64,000 bases of DNA from Flavobacterium sp. LC2016-12 (GCF_015351595.1 NZ_JADKPT010000005.1:1-64000), one strand, 5' to 3'. Positions 34,139-43,583 are shown, counted from the first letter of the stretch. Numbers and translations: made by a program. The notes: a model not told the origin generated them from the letters alone.

Positions 34139-34822
34139 TTAATTAATTTTTGCGATTTCATCTAAGGTGTAAACTTTATATTCTATACCTATTTCTTTTG
34201 CATTTTCTTCTACAGTAGTGGTAAAACCGGCCTTTTTTCGGCGTTTATTAACTTTTTCAGGATTTTGTATTGGCGATATATAATCAAAGAATTCCTTTTT
34301 CCCTGTTTTCTTGTTTGTTATTTCCTTTCCTTGTCCTTGTGTTCCATAAATCTGCTCCTTTCCTTGCTGAACCAAAGAGCGGTCCAGCATCATCGCATAT
34401 TTTGTAAATAGAATTTCTTCTTTTTCGGCTGCTTCTTTTATCAAAGGCAAATATTTTGCTATTTCTGAACTATGCTGAATAACATAAAAGGCAGACTCAT
34501 TAGTAGGCTCACCTACCAAACTTTTCCCCGGATAACCATAAATTGAAATAATTTTTTCAACCTTAATTAAATTAATAGAATCTTGTGCATTCATAACTTT
34601 CCATATCCGCTTTCTAAAAGTAGGATCGTTTTCATGACCAATTTCTTTTAAAATTTCTTTTTTACGATCTTCAGTAGTATCAAAATTTATATATTCTCTT
34701 AAAATCTGATCTGATTTCATAATTGAATCTAATTCGATTTTCAAATCCTTATTAATACCATTCTGAGAAAACCCAACACAGGAAAGAAAAATAAAACCAA
34801 TAAGAAGTAATTGTTTTTTCAT
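34139..34822 (-). CDS. DUF6624 protein with signal peptide
   Basis: This 227-residue exported protein has a signal peptide at 1-19 (FLSCVGFSQ). The core matches DUF6624: ISIYGYPGKSLVGEPTNESA, FYVIQHSSEIAKYLPLI and LDRSLVQQGKEQIYGTQG. The Cys15 sits within the hydrophobic part but the context is not a clear lipobox. The function is unknown. It is flanked by ribH and mutL on the same strand but has its own likely promoter. Confidence 0.75.
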   Translation of the reverse strand: MKKQLLLIGFIFLSCVGFSQNGINKDLKIELDSIMKSDQILREYINFDTTEDRKKEILKEIGHENDPTFRKRIWKVMNAQDSINLIKVEKIISIYGYPGKSLVGEPTNESAFYVIQHSSEIAKYLPLIKEAAEKEEILFTKYAMMLDRSLVQQGKEQIYGTQGQGKEITNKKTGKKEFFDYISPIQNPEKVNKRRKKAGFTTTVEENAKEIGIEYKVYTLDEIAKIN

Positions 34823-34846
34823 AGAAATATAATTTACAGATTATTT

Positions 34847-34854
34847 CAAATGTA
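34847..34854 (-). promoter_or_regulatory. Putative -7 element of the DUF6624 gene
   Basis: CAAATGTA reads TACATTTG on the minus strand, a match to TAnnTTTG, 24 bases before the DUF6624 start. No TTG stands at the usual spacing, so the call rests on the -7 element alone. Confidence 0.45.
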
Positions 34855-34902
34855 ATATATTTCCTAACCAACTTATACTTAACAAATTCCCAAAAAAAGC
34901 AT

Positions 34903-34936
34903 AAAAAAACCTATACTATTTTTCACAGTATAGGCT
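34903..34936 (-). terminator. Terminator after ribH
   Basis: On the minus strand an eight-base stem CCTATACT/AGTATAGG (34910-34917 with 34927-34934) is followed by TTTTTTT. It lies 24 bases after the ribH stop. Confidence 0.85.
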
Positions 34937-34960
34937 TTGTATTTCTAAAACAATTGTGTT

Positions 34961-35533
34961 TTATTCGTTCTCGATTTTTATTGGTGTTTCTTCTAGCTGA
35001 AGTGCTCCTGAAGTCAATAAAGGCTGGTTAAAAGGATGTGACATTGAAGCCTGTTGACGAATATATGCCATCTTAATTGCTGCAATTGCCGCTTCGGTTC
35101 CTTTATTTCCGTGAACTCCTCCGCTTCTATCGATTGATTGTTGCATGTTATTATCTGTCAAAACACAAAAAATAACCGGAATATCAGTTTGAACATTCAA
35201 ATCTTTAATTCCTTGGGTAACACCTTCGCATACAAAATCAAAATGTTTTGTTTCTCCCTGGATTACACATCCAATTACAATAACTGCATCTACGTTCTGT
35301 GTTTGCAACATTTTCTTTGCACCATAAATCAACTCAAAACTCCCTGGAACATTCCAACGAATAATTTGCTGTACTGGTACATCGCAATCAACTAAGGCAT
35401 CAAAAGCGCCATTGTAAAGTCCTTCTGTAATGGTTTCGTTCCATTCAGAAACAACAATCCCAAATCGAAAGTCTTTCGCATTTGGGATCGTGTTTTTATC
35501 GTATTCTGATAAATTTTTATTTTCGGTAGCCAT
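34961..35533 (-). CDS. ribH: 6,7-dimethyl-8-ribityllumazine synthase
   Basis: This 190-residue enzyme joins the pyrimidine and the four-carbon unit in riboflavin synthesis and normally forms large shells. Motifs are IVVSEWNETIT (substrate Trp region), VPGSFELIYGAK, GCVIQGETKHFDFVCEGV with the catalytic His, and RSGGVHGNKGTEAA. A C-terminal tail of about 25 residues extends beyond the common core. It starts 81 bases after the TPR gene, and an inverted repeat of the 'TCTAAAAT' kind lies between them. No FMN riboswitch is visible. Confidence 0.96.
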   Translation of the reverse strand: MATENKNLSEYDKNTIPNAKDFRFGIVVSEWNETITEGLYNGAFDALVDCDVPVQQIIRWNVPGSFELIYGAKKMLQTQNVDAVIVIGCVIQGETKHFDFVCEGVTQGIKDLNVQTDIPVIFCVLTDNNMQQSIDRSGGVHGNKGTEAAIAAIKMAYIRQQASMSHPFNQPLLTSGALQLEETPIKIENE

Positions 35534-35540
35534 CTGTACT

Positions 35541-35612
35541 ATTTTAGATTTTTGATTTCAGAATTTAGATTCTTAATTACAAATCTACAATCTTAAATCT
35601 AAAGTCTAAAAT
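35541..35612. repeat. Imperfect inverted repeat of 'AGATTTTAGATT' words
   Basis: ATTTTAGA at 35541 pairs with TCTAAAAT ending at 35612, with further partial pairing of TTTAGATT and AATCTAAA words inside. A similar but unpaired run lies at 33968-34015 upstream of mutL. It looks like a dispersed intergenic family. Confidence 0.6.
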
Positions 35613-35614
35613 TT

Positions 35615-36394
35615 TTATTGTGCTAATCCAATCAATACATCAACAGAAGCTGCTTCTGGAGTTGCATCGAAGTTTTCTTTAATATCAGTTAAATATTTCA
35701 AAGCATCTTCTTTTTGACCTAAAGCCAAAGCAGTTTTACCAGCTTTTAATAAGAAACGAGGCGTTGTAAAATCATTTTTATTAGATTCAGCCGCTTTTAC
35801 ATAATACTCTAAAGCCTCTTTTTGTTGATTCTTTTGAGAATAAGCATCTCCGATAGCACCTTTTGCCAAAGCACTTAAAATCAAATCTTCAGATTTAAAG
35901 TTACCTAGGTATTTAATAGCGTCATCAAATTTACCTGTATTCAAATATGCCATACCAGCATAGTAATTTGCTAAGTTTCCAGCATCAGTACCAGAATATT
36001 CGTCAGCAATTTTCACGAATCCGAATTTACCTTCAGAACCATTCAAAGCTAATTTATATAATGAATCGCTTGCAACACCATCAGTTGCTTTTTGGAAGTT
36101 TTGTTGAGCAACAAACATTTCGTTTGCAGCCTCATCTTGTTTAGGAGCTTCGATAAATTTTTGGTAAGCCAAATATCCAATAGTAGCAACTGCAATACCA
36201 GCAACTAAACCAATAATGATTTTTTGATTTTTAGCAACCCAATCCTCAGTTCTTGAAGCAGTTTCATCTAATTTAGAAAAAACACCAGCTGTTGTGCTGT
36301 CTTTTTCATCAATGATTACCTGTGTTTCTTCATTTACTTCTTTAACTTCCTTCTCCTTTGGTGCTTTATATCCTCTTTTATTGTAAGTAGCCAT
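35615..36394 (-). CDS. TPR membrane protein (YfgM-like)
   Basis: This 259-residue protein has a charged N-terminus, one membrane span at about 60-80 (IIIGLVAGIAVATIGYLAYQ) and a periplasmic part with TPR helices (YYAGMAYLNTGKFDDAIKYL, AIGDAYSQKNQQKEALEYYV). The layout matches TPR_21/YfgM-type proteins, which work with the Sec machinery or envelope chaperones in other bacteria. The role here is an inference from layout. It precedes ribH on the same strand and diverges from recF. Confidence 0.85.
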   Translation of the reverse strand: MATYNKRGYKAPKEKEVKEVNEETQVIIDEKDSTTAGVFSKLDETASRTEDWVAKNQKIIIGLVAGIAVATIGYLAYQKFIEAPKQDEAANEMFVAQQNFQKATDGVASDSLYKLALNGSEGKFGFVKIADEYSGTDAGNLANYYAGMAYLNTGKFDDAIKYLGNFKSEDLILSALAKGAIGDAYSQKNQQKEALEYYVKAAESNKNDFTTPRFLLKAGKTALALGQKEDALKYLTDIKENFDATPEAASVDVLIGLAQ

Positions 36395-36636
36395 TTAAAA
36401 TTAATTTAGTGAACGGCAAAAATAAAATTTTTATTGAAACTGAGGTAAAAAAAATCAATTTTATCACTATTTTAAAAAAAATATTTTTTCAAACGCTAAG
36501 TCGTTTCTCCTCAGCACTAAAATAATTCATCTTGAAACACGCCAAAAGCCTTTTATATCAATAATTTTCGATAATTTGCACCCTCAAATTTTTGCTGTTC
36601 TAAAACATCAGATTTTACCTTAGAGTTTCTTAAAAA

Positions 36637-37716
36637 ATGCATTTAAACAAAATTTCTTTATTCAATTATAAAAATTTCGCCGAAGTCAGTTTCGATTTTG
36701 ACCTCAAGATTAATTGTTTTGTCGGCAAAAACGGAATTGGCAAGACTAATGTGCTCGATGCAATCTATCATTTAGCATACGGAAAAAGCTATTTTAATCC
36801 GTTAGCGGTTCAAAATATCAAACACGGGGAAGAGTTTTTTGTTATTGATGCCGAGATAGTGAAAAATGAAAGAACAGAACAAATTGTCTGCAGTTTAAAA
36901 AAAGGACAAAAGAAGGTTTTAAAAAGAAACGGAAAAGCTTATGATAAATTCTCAGATCATATCGGATTTATTCCGTTGGTAATAATTTCACCTGCAGATC
37001 GCGATTTAATTGTGGAAGGAAGTGAGACACGTCGTAAATTTATGGACAGCGTTATCTCGCAATTAGACTCCACTTACCTGCATCAGCTTATTCAGTATCA
37101 AAAAGTAATTGTGCAGCGAAATGCGCTTTTGAAGTATTTTGCCCTGAATCATACTTTTGATAACGATACCTTATCTATATATAATGAGCAGTTAAATAGT
37201 TTTGGACAATCTATTTTCGAAAAGCGAAAAGATTTTCTGGAACAATTTATACCTATATTTAATGTACATCATCAGGCCATCACAGGTTCTGAAGAAACCG
37301 TACAATTGGTTTATGAAAGTCATCTGTACGAAAAAGACCTCCTAACTCTTTTACAGGAAAACATAAATAAAGACCGTGCGCTTCATTATACAAGTGTCGG
37401 AATACATAAAGACGATTTGTCTTTTGAAATCGATTCTTATCCTATAAAAAAATTCGGATCTCAAGGTCAGCAAAAATCTTTTTTGATTGCTTTGAAATTG
37501 GCTCAATTTGAATTTTTAAAGAAACAAAGCGGTGTAAAACCTCTTTTATTATTTGATGATATTTTTGATAAACTAGACGAAACCCGTGTTTCCAAAATCA
37601 TCGAAATGGTAAACAGCGAAACTTTCGGGCAGCTTTTTATTTCAGATACACATCCGGAACGTACCGAAGCAATTGTAAAATCGACTCATCAGAGTTATAA
37701 GATATTTAATTTATAA
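36637..37716 (+). CDS. recF: DNA replication and repair protein RecF
   Basis: This 359-residue SMC-like ATPase binds gaps in DNA and helps load RecA with RecO and RecR. Visible motifs are Walker [12 protein letters not shown] near residue 34, the signature [10 protein letters not shown] near 275, and Walker [17 protein letters not shown] near 308. The N-terminal [19 protein letters not shown] is typical. It stands in a divergent pair with the TPR gene. Confidence 0.97.
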   Translation: MHLNKISLFNYKNFAEVSFDFDLKINCFVGKNGIGKTNVLDAIYHLAYGKSYFNPLAVQNIKHGEEFFVIDAEIVKNERTEQIVCSLKKGQKKVLKRNGKAYDKFSDHIGFIPLVIISPADRDLIVEGSETRRKFMDSVISQLDSTYLHQLIQYQKVIVQRNALLKYFALNHTFDNDTLSIYNEQLNSFGQSIFEKRKDFLEQFIPIFNVHHQAITGSEETVQLVYESHLYEKDLLTLLQENINKDRALHYTSVGIHKDDLSFEIDSYPIKKFGSQGQQKSFLIALKLAQFEFLKKQSGVKPLLLFDDIFDKLDETRVSKIIEMVNSETFGQLFISDTHPERTEAIVKSTHQSYKIFNL

Positions 37717-37866
37717 ATTTTGTTTCAGGTTTCAAGTTTCAAGTTTCCAAGCATGACGTTTGAAACTGCAAGCCTCATCCCTAAAATTGAATTTACCATT
37801 CTTTTATAAATTCAAAAATGAAAAATCATTACTTTAGCAATACTTTATTTTTTAAAATTCAACATC

Positions 37867-38565
37867 ATGAAATTCCCCAAAATTTTATTAATTATAGTTT
37901 CAATTCTATTATTCTCTTGCAACGACCAAAAAGCAAAACCTTTTGAATCGATTGCACCGAAAGAATTTGCAGAAAAAATCAAAACAACTGAAAATCCACA
38001 AATTTTAGATGTTAGAACTCCGGAAGAATTCGGATCTGAACATATTGATAATGCTGTAAATGTAAATTGGAACGGTGATGATTTTGCAACAAAAGCCGAA
38101 TCTTACGATAAATCAAAACCTGTTTTTGTGTACTGCTTAAGTGGGGGAAGAAGCAAAAAAGCAGCCGCAAAACTTCAGGAACTTGGTTTTACGACAATTT
38201 ATGAATTAGACGGCGGCTTCTTAAACTGGAGTGAAGCAGGATTATCGAATCCGTCGACTGCTCAGATTGGAATGACGATGAATGATTTCAACGATTTATT
38301 AAATACAGACAAAAAAGTTTTAGTTGATTTTTATGCCGAATGGTGCGGACCTTGCAAACAAATGGAGCCGTTCCTTTTGAAAATGCAAAAGGACATGGCA
38401 GATAAAGTTGTCATCATCCGAATTGATGTAGATAAAAACAAATCTTTAGCAGAAACAATGAAAATCACTCAGCTTCCAACTATTTTAATCTACGAAAACA
38501 AAGCCGTACAAAAGAAGCTAATAGGCCTGACAACAGAAGAAAATTTAAAAGAACAACTGCAATAA
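37867..38565 (+). CDS. Rhodanese-thioredoxin fusion lipoprotein
   Basis: This 232-residue protein has a lipoprotein signal (LLFSCNDQKAK, Cys18). Residues 25-125 form a rhodanese domain (ILDVRTPEEFGSEHIDNAVN) with active-site loop CLSGGRSKKAA, and residues 130-232 form a thioredoxin domain (LVDFYAEWCGPCKQMEPF, cis-Pro in TQLPT). It would sit at the membrane facing the periplasm and may pass sulfane sulfur or reduce the rhodanese persulfide. A conserved two-domain fusion is inferred; partners are unknown. It starts 11 bases before the DUF2461 gene on the same strand. Confidence 0.93.
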   Translation: MKFPKILLIIVSILLFSCNDQKAKPFESIAPKEFAEKIKTTENPQILDVRTPEEFGSEHIDNAVNVNWNGDDFATKAESYDKSKPVFVYCLSGGRSKKAAAKLQELGFTTIYELDGGFLNWSEAGLSNPSTAQIGMTMNDFNDLLNTDKKVLVDFYAEWCGPCKQMEPFLLKMQKDMADKVVIIRIDVDKNKSLAETMKITQLPTILIYENKAVQKKLIGLTTEENLKEQLQ

Positions 38566-38575
38566 AAACCCGAAT

Positions 38576-39253
38576 ATGCTAACGAAAGAATCATTGCAAT
38601 TTTTAGACGATTTAAAAAAGAACAACAATAGAGACTGGTTTCAGGACAATAAAAAACGATACGAGATTTTCAAAAAAGACTATCATCAATTGGTTAGTGA
38701 TTTTCTGGACGTAATGAAACCGCTTGACCCTTCTTTGGAATTATTGGAAGTTAAAAACTGTACTTTCCGAATCAATCGTGACATTCGATTTTCTAAAGAC
38801 AAATCGCCTTATAAAGCACATTTGGGCGTTTGGATGTCTGCCGGAGCTAAAGGCGCCAATCGTTCTGGATATTATGTTCACATTGAAAAAGGTGCCAGTT
38901 TTATTGCCGGCGGATTTTATTCGCCTGAAGCTGCAGATTTAAAAAAAGTCCGAAAAGAAATTGCTTTTTTCCATGAGGATTTAGAAGCTATTTTAGCTGA
39001 TAAAAACTTCAAAAAGGAATTTGGAAGTTTAGATGTAAACGAAACTAATTCACTTAAAAGCATGCCACGTGGTTATGAAAAAGACCATCCGGCGATTGAA
39101 TTTTTAAAATTGAAAAGCTTTACTGCTACTCAAAAATATGATATTGCAGAGGTGACTCAAAAAGATTTCGTTACCAAAATGAGCAAAAAATTAATCGCAC
39201 TAAAACCATTAAACGAATTCATCAATCGTGCTTTAGACACAGATGAGTTTTAA
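38576..39253 (+). CDS. DUF2461 (TIGR02453) family protein
   Basis: This 225-residue protein matches DUF2461: FLDDLKKNNNRDWFQDNKKRYE, FRINRDIRFSKDKSPYKAHLG and IEKGASFIAGGFYSPEA. The family is widespread, cytoplasmic and without an assigned reaction. It begins 10 bases after the rhodanese-thioredoxin stop, so the two are likely co-transcribed. A 25-base-arm hairpin repeat follows its stop. Confidence 0.88.
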   Translation: MLTKESLQFLDDLKKNNNRDWFQDNKKRYEIFKKDYHQLVSDFLDVMKPLDPSLELLEVKNCTFRINRDIRFSKDKSPYKAHLGVWMSAGAKGANRSGYYVHIEKGASFIAGGFYSPEAADLKKVRKEIAFFHEDLEAILADKNFKKEFGSLDVNETNSLKSMPRGYEKDHPAIEFLKLKSFTATQKYDIAEVTQKDFVTKMSKKLIALKPLNEFINRALDTDEF

Positions 39254-39267
39254 CCAATCCCTACCTA

Positions 39268-39325
39268 TTTTCCGCCACGAATTCACGAATTATTTTAAGC
39301 TAATTCGTGAATTCGTGGCGGAAAA
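39268..39325. repeat. Perfect inverted repeat of the 'CACGAATTCACGAAT' kind
   Basis: Arms of 25 bases at 39268-39292 and 39301-39325 (core GCCACGAATTCACGAATTA) pair perfectly around an eight-base loop. It lies just after the DUF2461 stop. No T-run specific to a terminator follows, though TTTT starts the left arm. Confidence 0.9.
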
Positions 39326-39351
39326 ATATAAATAGCTTCACAAATAGTTAC

Positions 39352-39359
39352 TAAGTTTG
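39352..39359 (+). promoter_or_regulatory. -7 element next to the glycosyltransferase start
   Basis: TAAGTTTG matches TAnnTTTG and ends four bases before the ATG at 39364, so the transcript would begin at or very near the start codon (leaderless). No clear -33 TTG is seen. Confidence 0.5.
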
Positions 39360-39363
39360 CCGA

Positions 39364-40425
39364 ATGAAAAAAAGGAAAATACTTTTTCTGGGAGAATCGT
39401 ATCGTGCGGACGCTATCACGTGGATGAAAGGTTTGAAAGAATTTGGCGATTTTGAAATCTGTACTTGGGAACTTCAAACACCGAATACTTCAAAACTCAA
39501 CCGATTCAAACGTATTTTAGAATACGCCTTCTCTCCTATTTCTATTCGAAAAACAATCCGACGCGAAAAACCAGATATGATTATTGCAGAGAGAACAACC
39601 AGTTACGGTTTTCTTGCTGCCATTTCTGGAATGCACCCAATTGCAATTGCACAGCAAGGCCGAACTGATTTATGGCCGGAAGGTTCCGTTTTATTACCAT
39701 TTAAAAAAATCATTCAGAAACACGCTTTTAAAAAAGCCGATTTGATTCACGCTTGGGGACCGGTTATGACCATTTCGATGAAAGCAATTGGCGTTGACAT
39801 GGGCAAAGTTTTGGTTATCCCAAAGGGAATTGATTTGACGCTTTTCACTCCTTCTATAAACGATTCAAATAAAATTGAGGCAATTGTAACGCGATCTTTA
39901 CAACCGGAATATCGTCATGATTCAATTTTAAAAGCTTTTGCTATTTTACATCAAAAAGGAATAGATTTCACTTTGACCATTGTGGGAGACGGAACAAGAT
40001 TAGAGTTTTTAAAAGATTTAGCGACAACATTACAAATCGAAAACAAAGTAGTTTTTACAGGCAGAATTCCGAATACTGAACTTCCGAAATTATTACAGGA
40101 TTCGAATATTTACATCAGCATGCCTATTACCGAAGGTGTTTCGGCTTCTTTATTTGAAGCAATGGCTTGCAGTTGTTATCCTGTAGTTTCTGACATTCCC
40201 GGAAATCAAAGCTGGGTTAAGCATCGTGAAAACGGACAATTGATTGAAATTGATAATATCGAAATGCTGGCTGAAGAATTGATTTGGTCTTTTGAAAATA
40301 CTGAATCTCGAAATAATGCCATTTTACAGAATCGAAAGTTTGTAGAGGAGAATGCGAATTATGATATTAATATGAAGATTATTTCAGATAGATATCATGA
40401 GTTGTTAAATCTGCGTAAAACTTAA
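39364..40425 (+). CDS. GT4-type glycosyltransferase
   Basis: This 353-residue enzyme has a GT-B layout: an N-terminal acceptor half (ILFLGESYRADAITWMKGL) and a C-terminal nucleotide-sugar half with IVGDGTRLEFLKDL, VVFTGRIPNTELPKLLQDSN and the EGVSASLFEAMACSCYPVVS motif (Glu-x7-Glu type). The sugar and acceptor cannot be read. It stands alone between hairpin repeats, not in a polysaccharide cluster. Confidence 0.88.
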   Translation: MKKRKILFLGESYRADAITWMKGLKEFGDFEICTWELQTPNTSKLNRFKRILEYAFSPISIRKTIRREKPDMIIAERTTSYGFLAAISGMHPIAIAQQGRTDLWPEGSVLLPFKKIIQKHAFKKADLIHAWGPVMTISMKAIGVDMGKVLVIPKGIDLTLFTPSINDSNKIEAIVTRSLQPEYRHDSILKAFAILHQKGIDFTLTIVGDGTRLEFLKDLATTLQIENKVVFTGRIPNTELPKLLQDSNIYISMPITEGVSASLFEAMACSCYPVVSDIPGNQSWVKHRENGQLIEIDNIEMLAEELIWSFENTESRNNAILQNRKFVEENANYDINMKIISDRYHELLNLRKT

Positions 40426-40485
40426 CCGCAATGTTCGCAAAGGGTTTACGCAAATTTCGCAAAGCTTAACGTTTCTTTCGGTTAA
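40423..40485. repeat. Imperfect hairpin, 'CGCAAAG' family
   Basis: TTAACCGCAATGTTCGCAAAG and GCTTAACGTTTCTTTCGGTTAA pair imperfectly between two convergent genes. It shares words with 29162-29260 and 48007-48069. Confidence 0.65.
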
Positions 40486-40490
40486 AATAA

Positions 40491-41201
40491 TCAACGAGGA
40501 TAAGCCAAAGATACTTTTTGTTTAAATTGATCATAAAGTACATAATGAAAACTTTCCTTTTCCCGAACAAGGAACAATTTGCCATAACCTTCTTTTTTTG
40601 AAAACAGAATTTTACAATTAGACAAATCAATCAGTTTTTTGCCATCAACACAATCTTTTACAATTTCTTCAGACGTCATTGCTTTCGTACTTATCCATGA
40701 ATAATCGTAAGATTTCCAATTTTTATCGAAGGTATTTAGCATTTCCGTATAAAGCATTTTATCTTTATCATCCTGCAAAATGCCATTACTCTTAATTAGC
40801 AGAATTGAATTCGCTTCTTTATAAATATAAAAAATCCCTAAATCTATATTCGATTCAGATTCTGAGTTATCCCCCTTATTTAAGCCACTATAAGAAGTTT
40901 TCTTTAAAATAAAACGGATATGATTATCATCAATTAATATAAAATTCCCTAAAGTATTCCGAAATGTATCGTTTCCACATTCAGGTAAATTTCTACATAT
41001 AAATGTCCCATCGTGATTCAACATCAACATATAGCCTGAACGGTTTTCACCCATCCTGACCATAGAATATTCTTGCAGATCACCAATTCCAATTATATTA
41101 TTAATTCTCCACGTATCAAACAAATTCGTTTGAGCCCTCGAAAAAAATGTACTCAGAAATAAAAAAAAGAAAAATGAGCCGTTCCTAATTGATTTCGACA
41201 T
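40491..41201 (-). CDS. Hypothetical exported protein
   Basis: This 236-residue protein has a signal peptide (FFFFLFLSTFFSRAQ, about residues 9-23). I do not recognise the family. The middle has the pattern of a beta-rich lipocalin-like or repeat-of-strand fold (WRINNIIGIGDLQEYSMVRM, YMLMLNHDGTFICRNLPECG, NFILIDDNHIRFIL), which resembles small exported proteins that assess a text-like 'threshold' in Bacteroidota, but no motif is decisive. A TAnnTTTG match on the minus strand lies at 41225-41232. Confidence 0.6.
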   Translation of the reverse strand: MSKSIRNGSFFFFLFLSTFFSRAQTNLFDTWRINNIIGIGDLQEYSMVRMGENRSGYMLMLNHDGTFICRNLPECGNDTFRNTLGNFILIDDNHIRFILKKTSYSGLNKGDNSESESNIDLGIFYIYKEANSILLIKSNGILQDDKDKMLYTEMLNTFDKNWKSYDYSWISTKAMTSEEIVKDCVDGKKLIDLSNCKILFSKKEGYGKLFLVREKESFHYVLYDQFKQKVSLAYPR

Positions 41202-41325
41202 AATTACATACTTTATAATTAATCCAAACTTACGAAAGAAAATCTAAAATATACATCTCGTAACTTTTCTTCGATCTCAACGACATACTGTTAAAAGCAA
41301 TTGTTTAATTTAATCTAAAGCAGAA

Positions 41326-42426
41326 ATGAATAACAGAAGAAATTGGCTAAAACAAATAAGTTTAGGCACGATAGCATTAGGATTTTATAACGTTGAAGCA
41401 TTTGCAAAGCCTGTTGAAGAATCTGTTTTTCCTGATTTAGACAATGCTCCTATAACACTTCGGTCAAATGAAAATCCGTATGGCCCATCTCCATTAGCTC
41501 GTGCCGCCATGACAAAAAGTATTAATAGCAGCAATCGATATGGTTGGGATCTTTCCGCAGAATTAATTACACACATTGCTAAAAAAAATAATGTTTCGGA
41601 CAATAATATTCTGTTAGGAGCGGGTTCAACGGAAATTTTAGATTTAGTACTTCAATTTACTGCATTAAAAAAAGGTAATTTCATTTTGGCCGAAACCACA
41701 TTCGACTACTGGACAACTCCTTATGAAAAATTAGGGCTTAAGAAAATTACTGTTCCGTTAACCAAAGAAAAAAAGCACGACTTATCAGCTATGCTGAAAG
41801 CTATCGATTCAGACACCAAAATGGTTTATATCTGTAATCCTAACAATCCAACGGGAACGATATGTACCAGAGAAGAATTGGAATCCTTTATAAAAGAAGC
41901 TACAAAAAAAGCAATAGTGTTTGTTGATGAAGCTTATATCGATTTTACAAAAGAACAATCCTTAAGTGATTTGGTTTTCGAAAATAAAAATTTGATTATC
42001 ACTAAGACTTTTTCAAAAATGTACGGTTTGGCCGGCGCCCGAGTTGGGTATGCTATTGCACATGCTACTACTATTGAAGAACTTGATACTGTGAGATCAT
42101 CACAGAATATGGCAGTCAGCGTTGTCTCGACAGCGGCAGCTATAGCTTCTTTAAATGATGAAAAGTTCATTCAGAAAGTATATACATCCAATCTGGAAGT
42201 AAAAAAATACACAATAGATCAACTTACTCTTCTCAATTTAACCTGCGTTCCTTCTTATTCAAATTTTGTTTATTTTTCTTTAGATAACTATAAAAAAGAT
42301 TACTTCAAACAATTGGAAGAGCATAAAATACAAGGAACAAAAATTTATGAGGAAAACGGAAAATGGACCCGAATTACAATAGGAACAATGAAAGAAATGC
42401 AACGATTTATTGCTGCTATAAAATAA
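41326..42426 (+). CDS. HisC-like PLP aminotransferase with export signal
   Basis: This 366-residue fold-type I enzyme resembles histidinol-phosphate aminotransferase: RSNENPYGPSPLA, NPNNPTGT, FVDEAYIDF and the PLP lysine in TFSKMYGLAGARVGYA. The N-terminus NNRRNWLKQISLGTIALGFY looks like a twin-arginine signal (RRNWLK, then a mild hydrophobic stretch and AFAKP), so it is probably exported folded with its cofactor. HisC itself is cytosolic. The substrate is unknown. It stands alone before murB. Confidence 0.88.
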   Translation: MNNRRNWLKQISLGTIALGFYNVEAFAKPVEESVFPDLDNAPITLRSNENPYGPSPLARAAMTKSINSSNRYGWDLSAELITHIAKKNNVSDNNILLGAGSTEILDLVLQFTALKKGNFILAETTFDYWTTPYEKLGLKKITVPLTKEKKHDLSAMLKAIDSDTKMVYICNPNNPTGTICTREELESFIKEATKKAIVFVDEAYIDFTKEQSLSDLVFENKNLIITKTFSKMYGLAGARVGYAIAHATTIEELDTVRSSQNMAVSVVSTAAAIASLNDEKFIQKVYTSNLEVKKYTIDQLTLLNLTCVPSYSNFVYFSLDNYKKDYFKQLEEHKIQGTKIYEENGKWTRITIGTMKEMQRFIAAIK

Positions 42427-42513
42427 AAAGCATGCTTAAATAGCAAATTTACTTTTTGATGAATTGTTAATCTGTTATTTTTCAGAAATGGAGTTCAAAT
42501 AAATTATAATCCT

Positions 42514-42521
42514 TACTTTTG
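42514..42521 (+). promoter_or_regulatory. -7 element of murB
   Basis: TACTTTTG matches TAnnTTTG. It overlaps an in-frame TTG at 42519, which therefore cannot be the translation start, and it supports the ATG at 42570 (48 bases downstream). Confidence 0.55.
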
Positions 42522-42569
42522 AGCTCAGAATTATTCCGAAACTTCGGGATCAAAAAAAGCCTTTTATTT

Positions 42570-43583
42570 ATGGAAATTCAATCCAATTTTTCTTTAAAAA
42601 ACTACAATACTTTTGGTATTGAAGCCAAAGCCAAACAATTTGTTGCAGTACATTCGGTTCCTGAATTGAAAACTATTTTAGAAGCACACAAAAACGAGAA
42701 AAAATTTATTTTAGGTGGTGGAAGCAATATGCTTTTAACAAAAGACATTGACGCCCTGGTAATTTATATCGATTTAAAAGGCAAAGAAATCATTAAAGAA
42801 GACGAAGATTTTGTATGGGTTGAAAGTCAGGCCGGTGAAACCTGGCACGATTTCGTCTTGTGGACAATTGACCATAATTTTGGAGGTTTAGAAAATATGT
42901 CCCTAATTCCCGGAAATGTTGGAACAACTCCAGTTCAAAATATTGGTGCTTACGGAACTGAAATAAAAGATACTTTTATTTCGTGTGAAGCCATCAATAT
43001 CGAATCTCAGGAAATCAAAACCTTCAAGAATTCTGAATGTAATTTTGGATACAGAGAAAGCATTTTTAAAAATGAAGTTAAAGACCAATATATCATTACG
43101 TCGGTAATTTATAAATTGACCAAACGCAATCATAAAATAAATACTTCTTACGGAGATATTACAGCTGAATTGGCTAAAAATAATATTGTTACTCCAACTT
43201 TAAAAGATGTGAGCAACGCCGTAATCGCCATCAGACAAAGCAAATTACCAGATCCGAAAGAATTGGGAAATAGCGGAAGCTTCTTTAAAAACCCAATTTT
43301 ATTGAAATCTGATTTCGAAAAAATCCGTAAGAAATTTCCGGAAATGAAATATTATGAAGTTTCTGAGACTGAAGTTAAAGTCCCTGCGGGTTGGTTAATT
43401 GAACAAGCTGGTTTTAAAGGAAAACGTTTTGGAGATGCCGGAGTACATAAAAATCAGGCTCTGGTTTTAGTGAATTACGGAAATGCAACGGGTCAGGAAA
43501 TATTAGCCGTTTCAAGAGATGTTCAAAAAACTGTTTTTGAAACTTTCGGAATTCATATTGAAGCTGAAGTAAATGTAATTTAA
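42570..43583 (+). CDS. murB: UDP-N-acetylenolpyruvoylglucosamine reductase
   Basis: This 337-residue FAD enzyme reduces the enolpyruvyl group to give UDP-MurNAc in peptidoglycan synthesis. Visible are the FAD segment ILGGGSNMLL, the family's IPGNVGTTPVQNIGAYGTE, the catalytic Ser in GNSGSFFKNP and the C-terminal Glu in GIHIEAEVNV. It is the E. coli-like type I form. I begin it at ATG 42570 (MEIQSNFSLKNYNTFGI); the upstream TTG frame lies inside the promoter element. Confidence 0.95.
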   Translation: MEIQSNFSLKNYNTFGIEAKAKQFVAVHSVPELKTILEAHKNEKKFILGGGSNMLLTKDIDALVIYIDLKGKEIIKEDEDFVWVESQAGETWHDFVLWTIDHNFGGLENMSLIPGNVGTTPVQNIGAYGTEIKDTFISCEAINIESQEIKTFKNSECNFGYRESIFKNEVKDQYIITSVIYKLTKRNHKINTSYGDITAELAKNNIVTPTLKDVSNAVIAIRQSKLPDPKELGNSGSFFKNPILLKSDFEKIRKKFPEMKYYEVSETEVKVPAGWLIEQAGFKGKRFGDAGVHKNQALVLVNYGNATGQEILAVSRDVQKTVFETFGIHIEAEVNVI

